Assembly (NCBI RefSeq): GCF_004122735.1
Contig: NZ_SDIF01000054.1
Span: 1-44,492 of the forward strand
DNA from: Streptomyces sioyaensis
GTDB lineage: Bacteria; Actinomycetota; Actinomycetes; Streptomycetales; Streptomycetaceae
Reading direction: 5' to 3'
DNA length: 44,492 bases
Positions 33,663 to 40,157 of the stretch are shown one piece after another; within the stretch, counting starts at the first letter, position 1; each line of letters starts with the position of its first letter. The translations under genes were made by a program, and so were the position numbers. The notes beneath the pieces were generated by a model. It saw only the letters and a list, made by a program, of their open reading frames with translations, was not told the origin of the DNA and did not search any database.

Positions 33663-34414
33663 CGCTCGTCGTCCTCGCTCTGCTTCGGACCGCCGAACCG
33701 GTGCCGGATGTCACCGTGATGGTCGCCTTCGACATTCGTCATGCCGTCGCCCGAGTAGTGCCGGCCGCCCGACACATGGCGGGAATTCTGATAGAGGTTG
33801 CCGTTGCCGGAGTGCACGGGGCCGGTCGAGCCCTTGATAACGGTGCCGCCGACGTCTCCGGTGAAGTCCCGGCTCTGCACGGCCGTTCCGTGGATGTCAC
33901 CGGCCGAGTTGGACACCGAGCCAGGGTCGGGGACCGGTGCCTCGGCGTGTTCGAGGTCATGCAGCTCGGGAACCATCTCGGCCACCAGGTCACCGAGGCG
34001 CTTCAGATCGGCTTCGGCGTTCTGCGTGTCCAGCCGCACGGACTGCAGCTCGGCCAGCCGCGCCAGCTCGTCCGGCAGATCGTCCTTCTTCAGGCGTTCC
34101 GTCGTCCTGCCCGCCAGGACGGGGATCACCGGAAGTCCGCAGGCGAACGCCTCCAGGATCTCCTTCCGCACCCAGTCCTCCGGGTCACGGAGCCTGGCCC
34201 GGAAGTTGATCCAGTCGGCCCCGATCACCGCCAGAAGCAGTGCGCTGCGGCGCAAGCTCGTGAGCAGGGCGTCGGGATAGGCGGTGCCGGGAGGGATGGA
34301 CTTCGAGGCGCGGAAGGCGCGGTCCTTCCCGAAGCGGTTGGAGAGTTCGTTGTCGATCAGGGCGGCGGTTTCATTGCCGTCGCCCGTCCGGTAGTTGATG
34401 AACACATCGGCCAT
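33659..34414 (-). CDS. TIR-domain effector with C-terminal amyloid-like repeats
   Basis: The 251-aa product has an N-terminal TIR domain (1-about 150). The first strand is DVFINYR, the BB loop FRASKSIPPG and strand C LLLAVIGADW. DPEDWVRKEILEAF provides Glu85, the likely NADase catalytic residue. After a linker, the tail (168-242) is a low-complexity Gly/Asn/His/Val series: GDIHGTAVQSRDFTGDVGG, STGPVHSGNGNLYQN and SGDGMTNVEGDHHGD. These look like bacterial amyloid-signalling or RHIM-like motifs. One matches the N-terminus of the NTPase encoded next. The likely role is NAD+ cleavage after oligomerisation, giving abortive defence. GAGGAGG lies 7 nt before the ATG. Confidence 0.85.
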   Translation of the reverse strand: MADVFINYRTGDGNETAALIDNELSNRFGKDRAFRASKSIPPGTAYPDALLTSLRRSALLLAVIGADWINFRARLRDPEDWVRKEILEAFACGLPVIPVLAGRTTERLKKDDLPDELARLAELQSVRLDTQNAEADLKRLGDLVAEMVPELHDLEHAEAPVPDPGSVSNSAGDIHGTAVQSRDFTGDVGGTVIKGSTGPVHSGNGNLYQNSRHVSGGRHYSGDGMTNVEGDHHGDIRHRFGGPKQSEDDER

Positions 34415-34426
34415 GGGAGTTCCTCC

Positions 34427-35719
34427 TCAGGAATGGGTGAAGCGGGTTAACGTGCCCAGGCGCGGCGCCAGTTGGCGCACCGGAGCGTGATCCGAATGGC
34501 GGGCCAGGACACGGGCGAGACGCCGGAGATCGATCGTGACGGTCGCGGAGCGCACGGCCGCCACCCCATCGAGCAGTGACTTCGTCAAGGTGCAGGCATG
34601 GTCGATCTCGCCGTCCGCCGCGTAGGCGAGCGCCCGGCGTACGCCGTAACGCACCTGCGTCCGCACCGCGTCGGGGGCGACCCATGCGAGCTGCCGGTTC
34701 AGTTCCTCGGCCGCCTCCCGCGGGCGGCCCAGGTCGAACAGACACCAGCCGGTGACCATGCCGACCGAGTCGGGCAGATGCATGGGGCCGATCACCGGTG
34801 CGTCGGCATCGTCATCCTGGCGGGCGAGCAGCAACCGGGCCTTGTCCAGGGCCCGCTGACAGGCGTCGCGGTCGCCCGCGAGCGCATGGCCCTGTGCCTC
34901 GCGCTGTGCGGCGAGCCCGCGGATCCGGGGCGGGAGCGCGCCGCTCTGCGCCCGCTGTGCCAGCGCGACCGTCTGTTCGGCGTCGTCCTGGTACATCGTG
35001 ACCAACGCCCGACGGACCAGGGCATAGCCGGCCAGCGCCCGGTCACCACCGGCGGCGGCAAGGTCCACCGCACGCTGGGTCCACCACAGTGCCGCCTGTT
35101 CGTCTCCGGTTTCCTGCACCAGCCAGCCGACGTATTCGGCGTACCGGGAGCCGAGTGCCAGCAGCTCCCCGCGGGTGCGGGAATCGGCATGCGCCGAGAG
35201 TTCCCGCAGCGTGTGGGTCTGCGCGATCAGGCCGGGGAGAAGGACGCCGGGCTCGACGCTCTGGCCGAGCCGCCGATAGTGCGTGAACAGGGAGCGGGAC
35301 GCCTCCAGCATTCCGGCCCCCGTTGCCTGCGGGACCGGGCCCGCACCGCCGGTCTGCCATCTCATCAACGAGGCGGCGCCGGCGGCCACGACCCGGCGGC
35401 GGCCCAGGGGCTGGAACCAGCCCGAGCCGTCCGGTGACAGTTGCATCGTCCACTCCTCCTCATCGATTCCGCCTTCCGCCGGTTCATCCGGTGTGCCGGC
35501 ACCGGATGTGGCGACCAGGGCGATCAGTGCTCCGCCGGCCCCGAGGGCGGCGTCGCACAGCCGGGCGAGATCGCGGCTGGGCGCCTTGATGCCTCGTTCG
35601 ACCTTGCTCAACTGCGCCTTGCTGTAGTGCACGGCGGAAGACAGTGCGGTGAGGCTGAGTCCGGCGTCCAAACGCCGTTTCCTCAGTTCCTCGCCGAACT
35701 TGAGGGACGGTTGTGGCAC
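34427..35719 (-). CDS. XRE-type regulator with TPR-like C-terminal domain
   Basis: The 430-aa product has an N-terminal helix-turn-helix (LKFGEELRKRRLDAGLSLTALSSAVHYSKAQLSKVERG, written in two halves in the family pattern). A long helical repeat region follows (about 150-420) with TPR-like pairs such as GDRALAGYALVRRALVTMY and GLAAQREAQGHALAGDRD. Streptomyces carries many such regulators, often beside conflict or signalling genes. The GTG at 35719 has GGAGG 5 nt upstream. An in-frame ATG at 35731 would overlap that ribosome site. The TIR gene starts 12 bp downstream, so this is probably the first gene and controller of the four-gene operon. Confidence 0.85.
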   Translation of the reverse strand: MPQPSLKFGEELRKRRLDAGLSLTALSSAVHYSKAQLSKVERGIKAPSRDLARLCDAALGAGGALIALVATSGAGTPDEPAEGGIDEEEWTMQLSPDGSGWFQPLGRRRVVAAGAASLMRWQTGGAGPVPQATGAGMLEASRSLFTHYRRLGQSVEPGVLLPGLIAQTHTLRELSAHADSRTRGELLALGSRYAEYVGWLVQETGDEQAALWWTQRAVDLAAAGGDRALAGYALVRRALVTMYQDDAEQTVALAQRAQSGALPPRIRGLAAQREAQGHALAGDRDACQRALDKARLLLARQDDDADAPVIGPMHLPDSVGMVTGWCLFDLGRPREAAEELNRQLAWVAPDAVRTQVRYGVRRALAYAADGEIDHACTLTKSLLDGVAAVRSATVTIDLRRLARVLARHSDHAPVRQLAPRLGTLTRFTHS

Positions 35720-36206
35720 GGGAACCTCCATGACCGTCCATCCGGGCGAACGGGGTGCGCACGAAAGCGTGCAGCAGCCCCGGCCGGACGGACAAGGCGA
35801 ACGGTGCTGTTTCCCGTTTCCTTCTCCGCAGGTGAGGCGCGGTATTCCCGGGAGGGCGTGGTGCGTTCGTTGTCCGGCGTGGCGAGCATGCGCGTCCACG
35901 ACGTCACCCGCGGACCCGACGTCGGCCGTGGACGGGGCCGGTGATGCCGGACGCCGAGTCCGACGGAGGTCTGACCGACGGCCCGGGCCGCGGGGGGAGT
36001 CACCGCCGGGCCGCCACGGAGCGGGCCGGCCCCAGCGGTCTCTCCGGCCAAGGCGGCAGGGGCTCACGGTCGAGCGCTCACGGCGAGCGCTCACGCCACA
36101 ACGAAGCGGCGAATCGGCAGATCGGTTTCGGAATTTTCGCAAGGTCGAATTAGTCATTCCGTGAGTGTTATTCGGCCTCAGTGGCCGATAGTCATCACTG
36201 CGACTC
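35720..36206. other. Divergent intergenic region between XRE operon and peptide cluster
   Basis: No gene is supported. The 5' part (35760-36100) is ordinary GC-rich DNA and should contain the XRE operon promoter. From about 36120 the base composition drops clearly in GC and stays lower until about 36430, unusual for this window. Confidence 0.5.
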
Positions 36207-36220
36207 GTGATGTGGGTCAC
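36207..36220 (+). promoter_or_regulatory. Candidate Crp-type binding site
   Basis: GTGATGTGGGTCAC fits the GTG-N6-GNCAC motif reported for Streptomyces coelicolor Crp. Flanking C and G extend the palindrome to 16 bp. Its centre is about 44 bp upstream of the -35 box at 36255, a normal place for an activator. Confidence 0.55.
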
Positions 36221-36254
36221 GTTTCGACGTCGATGCGTACAGCTTTGTGGGATT

Positions 36255-36300
36255 TTGACGATGGCTCAAAACCTTCCCTAGCTCAGCAATCTACTATTGC
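36255..36300 (+). promoter_or_regulatory. Candidate promoter of the MRYAY/P450 cluster
   Basis: The -35 box TTGACG (36255-36260) and -10 box CTAGCT (36278-36283) are separated by 17 bp, giving a start near 36290. GCAATCTACTATTGC (36286-36300), a 5-bp inverted repeat, lies over the presumed start and could be a repressor site. The leader to the pentapeptide gene would be about 175 nt. Confidence 0.6.
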
Positions 36301-36463
36301 GGTCAAATCGGGTGTCTCGTGCGACGAATTCCCATGTGAATAGAGTCTTGGCGTCCGGCGGGAGTTCGCCGGTTGCCCTTGGGGCGGAAATTCAGATTCC
36401 CCTTTGCGGATTTGTGGATTCCGTTTGCAATGGGCCGTCGCGCTACGGCAAGGGGGTGCCATC

Positions 36464-36481
36464 ATGCGTTACGCGTACTGA
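36464..36481 (+). CDS. Minimal RiPP precursor gene encoding pentapeptide MRYAY (biarylitide-like)
   Basis: ATG CGT TAC GCG TAC TGA encodes five residues in 18 bp. AAGGGGG (36450-36456) is 7 nt upstream, ideal spacing. Biarylitide precursors (bytA) are also 18-bp genes, encoding MxYxH-type pentapeptides next to a P450 that links the aromatic side chains of residues 3 and 5. Met-Arg is then removed. Here position 5 is Tyr, so a Tyr3-Tyr5 biaryl or ether bond is predicted. The P450 gene starts 96 bp downstream, and exporter and peptidase genes follow. The frame is open upstream to 36344 but offers no ATG or GTG, so the five-codon start is the best choice. Function is inferred from pattern and context. 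Confidence 0.75.
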   Translation: MRYAY

Positions 36482-36496
36482 GGTATATGAGGCGTC

Positions 36497-36532
36497 GGCC
36501 GGGGTCTCCGGACCCCGGCCCGCGCGACTTTT
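36497..36532 (+). terminator. Attenuator-like hairpin between precursor and P450 genes
   Basis: GGCCGGGGTC (36497-36506) pairs perfectly with GACCCCGGCC (36511-36520) around a UCCG (UNCG-type) tetraloop. A short T-run follows at 36529-36532. It lies 15 nt after the pentapeptide stop and 45 nt before the P450 start. Partial termination here would give more precursor mRNA than enzyme mRNA. Confidence 0.75.
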
Positions 36533-36577
36533 GATTTGCGTGGGTCTCGTGTTCATCTCACTCGCTCGGGACGGAAT

Positions 36578-37747
36578 GTGTCTGACTACGATCCGCTTGA
36601 TGCGGCCACGGTGGCCGATCCGTATCCCGTTTATGAGCGGCTGCGGGAGAATTCGCCGGTGTTTTGGAGTGAGCGCTTCGGCTCGTGGATCGTGACGCGC
36701 TACTCGGACTGTCACAAAGTGCTCAGCGATGTGGACCTCTTCGCCAGCGACTGGCGCAGGGCGGGGCATGAGGCGCCACCCACCGCGGCGTTGAGCATGC
36801 AGGAACTCGACCCGCCCGACCACACACCGGTCCGCAGGCTCTTCACCACTGCCTTCCGCGACCAGGACCTCGACGGGATCGCGGCCTTCGCGGTCCGGGA
36901 CACGGCCGCGGTCTTCGAGCGGCTCGCCGACGCGCCCTCCTTCGACTTCACCGCCGAAGTGGCCCGTCCGGTGGCGCTCCAGGCGGTGTGCCGGCTGCTC
37001 GGGGTGGATCCCCCGCCGGTCGCCGCCTTCGCCGAGTTGTCCGACGCGCTCGTACGCGGCATGGACGCGGGCTTGCTGCCCGAGGTGCTGGAACCGGCGA
37101 TGGCGGCCCGAAGCCGGATCAACGAGCTCATGAACGAGTGGTTCACCGCCGGCCGCGGGCCGGGTCTCCTCACCCAGGTCCTCGACGGCGCGGGCGCCGC
37201 GGGCATCACGGAAGACGCGGTGTGGAACAACGTGCGTGTGCTCTTCCTGGCCGGATTCAGCACCACCGTCGGCGCGGCCGCCAACGCCGTGCTCGCCCTC
37301 CTCGAACACCCCGGCGCGCTGGAACGCCTGCGTGACCCCGCCCGGTTGGATTCCGGAGTGGAGGAACTCCTCCGGTACGACGGCCCGGTTCAGGGCACCA
37401 CCCGTGCCTGCGTGGAAACCACCAAGATCGACAGCGTCACCGTCGAGCGCGGTCAGCTGGTGCTGGCGCTCTTCGGTGCCGCCAATCGCGACCCCGAACG
37501 GTTCGTGGCACCGAACGCGCTGCTGCTCGACCGGCACCCCAACCGGCACCTCTCCCTGGGCTGGGGCCCTCATGCCTGCTCGGGCGCACTCCTCGCCCGG
37601 ATCATCATCCGGGCACTCGTCCAGGAGCTGCTGGCCGCACCCGTGCCCCCGCGACTCGCCGCCCCGCCCGTCAGGGTGCCGCGTGCCACCTTGCGCTATC
37701 CGGACCGGCTGCCCGTCACGTTCCAGAACGCTGAGCCTGAACGCTGA
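36578..37747 (+). CDS. Cytochrome P450, probable peptide cross-linking enzyme (P450-1)
   Basis: The 389-aa soluble bacterial P450 has an I-helix AGFSTT (225-230) and ExxR ELLR (263-266). The PERF-like segment is RDPERFV and the heme loop LGWGPHACSG has Cys334; the usual Phe is Leu here. It carries FASDWRRAG and MQELDPPDHTPVRR, which recur in the next P450, so the two are paralogues. Its position after the MRYAY gene makes it the best candidate for the aromatic cross-linking step (bytO role). The GTG at 36578 (VSDYDPLDAATV) was chosen from alignment with the second P450; its ribosome site is weak (GGACGGA). Confidence 0.88.
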   Translation: MSDYDPLDAATVADPYPVYERLRENSPVFWSERFGSWIVTRYSDCHKVLSDVDLFASDWRRAGHEAPPTAALSMQELDPPDHTPVRRLFTTAFRDQDLDGIAAFAVRDTAAVFERLADAPSFDFTAEVARPVALQAVCRLLGVDPPPVAAFAELSDALVRGMDAGLLPEVLEPAMAARSRINELMNEWFTAGRGPGLLTQVLDGAGAAGITEDAVWNNVRVLFLAGFSTTVGAAANAVLALLEHPGALERLRDPARLDSGVEELLRYDGPVQGTTRACVETTKIDSVTVERGQLVLALFGAANRDPERFVAPNALLLDRHPNRHLSLGWGPHACSGALLARIIIRALVQELLAAPVPPRLAAPPVRVPRATLRYPDRLPVTFQNAEPER

Positions 37748-37758
37748 GAGTGAGAGCC

Positions 37759-38925
37759 ATGACAACCGACGCCGCCGTCGAATACCACCCACTCGACCCG
37801 CACACCCTGCTCGACCCCTATCCGGTGTACGCGTCCCTGCGGGCGGCCGGCGCACCCGTGTGGAACCAGAAGCTCGACAGCTGGGTGCTCACCTCGTACC
37901 AGGACTGCCGCCAAGTGCTCCTGGACCACGAGAACTTCGCGGCCGACTGGCGGCGGGCGGGCGAGACCGTCCCCGACCCCGCGCTGGACGTCCACACCAT
38001 CGACCCGCCCGACCACACCGCGATCTACGGAGTACTCGCCGCGTCACTGCGGGACATGGCCTCGGACGGCCTCGCCGCCCGCACCAGGGACCACATAGCG
38101 GCCATGCTCGACGCGCGGCCGGACGGGCCCTTCAATGCGATCACCGAGTTCACCGAGCCGCTGGCCCGCTGGTTCATCCCCGAGGCCATCGGGGTTCCGC
38201 CCTTCGACCTGGCCACCGTCCGGCCGATGGCCGAGGCCATCACCGCGGCCATGGACTCCGGCCTCAACCCGGCAGCCAGGGAGCCGGGCGTCGCGGCACA
38301 GCGTCAACTGGCCGCGATGATCGAGGGCTGGGTGACCGGGATGGACGCGGGCCACCCCATCCGCGCATTGGTGGGCCACGCCATGGCCGCCGGCGTCCCA
38401 CGCCACATAGCGATGAACTCGCTGCGTACCCTCGTCGTCAACGGATTCACCGCCGTACCGGCCTCCCTCGGCAACGCGCTGAATGTGTTGTCCAGGGACG
38501 CGAGCCTCCTTGCCGACCAGCTCGGCAGCCCCGAGGCGATCGACCGGGCGCCCCATGAGTTCTTCCGCTATGAGGCGCCGATCCAGGGAACCACCCGGCT
38601 GGCCGTCCGGGACCTCGAATTCAACGGTGTACAGGTGCGCCGCGGCCAGGGAATGCTGATGCTCTTCGCCGCCGCCAACCGCGACCCCGAGCAATTCGAC
38701 GACCCTGACACGGTACGGCTCGACCGGTGGCCGAACCACCATCTCACCTTCGGCTACGGCGCCCATGCCTGCACCGGGTCACTGCTCGCCCATCTGCTCC
38801 TGCGTGAATTGCTGACCGTACTGGTGGCGCGCGGCACCACCATCAAGCCGGCCGGTCCCGCGGTACACAAGAAACTCGCCACCGTCCGCACGCTCGCGGA
38901 ACTTCCCCTGGAACTCGCTCCGTGA
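37759..38925 (+). CDS. Second cytochrome P450 of the peptide cluster (P450-2)
   Basis: The 388-aa P450 is paralogous to its upstream neighbour (shared FAADWRRAG, IDPPDHT, PIQGTTR). The heme loop FGYGAHACTG (Cys338) and ExxR EFFR (267-270) are canonical. The I-helix reads NGFTAVPAS (228-236) instead of AGxxT, losing the usual alanine and the Thr of the proton-relay pair. It may therefore use an unusual oxygen-activation path, as some cross-linking P450s do, or act as a partner of P450-1. It starts 11 bp after the P450-1 stop with GAGAG upstream. The MFS gene overlaps its stop by 4 bp. Confidence 0.88.
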   Translation: MTTDAAVEYHPLDPHTLLDPYPVYASLRAAGAPVWNQKLDSWVLTSYQDCRQVLLDHENFAADWRRAGETVPDPALDVHTIDPPDHTAIYGVLAASLRDMASDGLAARTRDHIAAMLDARPDGPFNAITEFTEPLARWFIPEAIGVPPFDLATVRPMAEAITAAMDSGLNPAAREPGVAAQRQLAAMIEGWVTGMDAGHPIRALVGHAMAAGVPRHIAMNSLRTLVVNGFTAVPASLGNALNVLSRDASLLADQLGSPEAIDRAPHEFFRYEAPIQGTTRLAVRDLEFNGVQVRRGQGMLMLFAAANRDPEQFDDPDTVRLDRWPNHHLTFGYGAHACTGSLLAHLLLRELLTVLVARGTTIKPAGPAVHKKLATVRTLAELPLELAP

Positions 38926-40157
38926 GCAGGTACCGCACGGCGCTCGGCATACCCGAATTCCGGGCGATCTTCACGGCACACATCGTCTCCATGGCGGGAG
39001 CGGTCACCGCGAATTTCGCGCTGACCATGCTCGTCTACTCCCGCACCGGCTCGTCGCTGCTGTCGGCACTGGTCTTCGCGCTGGTCCTCGCACCGCATCT
39101 GATCGCGGGCACCCTGCTGTCCGCGCTCATCGACCGGCTCCCGGCCCGGCGGCTGCTGGTCTGCTGCAATCTGCTCTCCGCGGGGCTCGTCCTCGTCCTC
39201 TCGCTGTCCGGCACCCCGGTGGCCGCCGTATTGGCGCTGGCCTTCGCCCTCGGCCTGATCGAGCCGGTGTTCTCCGGCGCCCGCGCGGCCACCCTGCCCG
39301 ACGTACTCCCCGGCGACGCCTACGTGCCGGGCCGCAGCCTCATGCGACTGGTCGCCCAGGGCGCACAGTTGGGCGGATTCGCGGTCGGCGGCCTGCTGAT
39401 GGCGGCCTTCTCGCCGCAGGTGATGCTGCTCATCAACGCGGGCTGCTTCCTCTTCTCGGCCCTCCTGCTGCGGCTGGGGACCAGGGAACGAAGGCTCCAC
39501 GACGACAGTGGGACCACGGGGCGGACCTCCCTGCTGCGCGACTCCCTCGACGGGCTCGGCGCGGTGATGCGGAGCCCGGCCGTACGCCGCATGCTGCTCC
39601 TCGGCTGGGCGGTCCCCGCACTGGCAGTGATACCGGAGGCGCTGGCGGTGCCGTACACCGCCGGCCTCGGGGGAGGGGCGACCGCCGCGGGACTTCTGCT
39701 CACCGCGATCCCGCTCGGGACGGTGACCGGCGAGGTCCTCACCAACTGGCTGGTCCCGAAGGAACGGCAGATCCGCATGATCGGGCCGGCCGCCCTGCTG
39801 GTGTTCGTGCCGATGCTCCTCTTCGCGCTCCGCCCGGGTCTGGTGCCCGCGATCGCTGTGCTGTTCGTGTGCGGGCTGGGGTTTTGCACCCAGCTCGGCC
39901 AGGACCGGCTGCTGCTCCGGGTGGTGCCCGAGGAACTGCGGGCCAGGGCGCTCGGCCTCCAGACGGCCGGGCTCATGTTCTGGCAGGGGCTCGGCTTCGC
40001 CGCGGGTGGTGCGGTGGCAGAGCTGTTCAGTCCGAGCGCCGTGATCTGCGCGGGGGCGGTGACCGGTCTGTGTGCCGTCGTCCTGCTGCTGCGTGGCGCG
40101 GTGTTCGACGCCGAAAAGTGGAGTTCCAGGAGTGCGGACGGAGTCGTCAGTGGCTGA
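38922..40157 (+). CDS. MFS transporter, probable exporter of the cluster product
   Basis: The 411-aa product has about 10-12 membrane helices with the enterobactin-exporter (EntS)-like MFS pattern. Examples are SALIDRLPARRLL after helix 2, LPDVLPGDAYVPGRSLMRLVAQGAQ and a late GLGFCTQLGQDRLLLRVVPEELRARALGLQ. It is translationally coupled by GTGA overlap to P450-2 and overlaps the peptidase gene by 8 bp. Export of the modified peptide is inferred from position. Confidence 0.87.
   Translation: MSRYRTALGIPEFRAIFTAHIVSMAGAVTANFALTMLVYSRTGSSLLSALVFALVLAPHLIAGTLLSALIDRLPARRLLVCCNLLSAGLVLVLSLSGTPVAAVLALAFALGLIEPVFSGARAATLPDVLPGDAYVPGRSLMRLVAQGAQLGGFAVGGLLMAAFSPQVMLLINAGCFLFSALLLRLGTRERRLHDDSGTTGRTSLLRDSLDGLGAVMRSPAVRRMLLLGWAVPALAVIPEALAVPYTAGLGGGATAAGLLLTAIPLGTVTGEVLTNWLVPKERQIRMIGPAALLVFVPMLLFALRPGLVPAIAVLFVCGLGFCTQLGQDRLLLRVVPEELRARALGLQTAGLMFWQGLGFAAGGAVAELFSPSAVICAGAVTGLCAVVLLLRGAVFDAEKWSSRSADGVVSG

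Noticed and set aside
36344..36481. Longer leader-bearing precursor ending in MRYAY
   Set aside because: The frame is open for 46 codons but offers only TTG starts without ribosome sites. The ATG at 36464 has an ideal one.
36487..36534. 15-residue frame (MRRRPGSPDPGPRDF) right after MRYAY
   Set aside because: Its codons are the hairpin at 36497-36520, so the amino acids follow from the stem sequence. The ribosome site is too close. Translation through it could modulate the hairpin, but there is no evidence for that.
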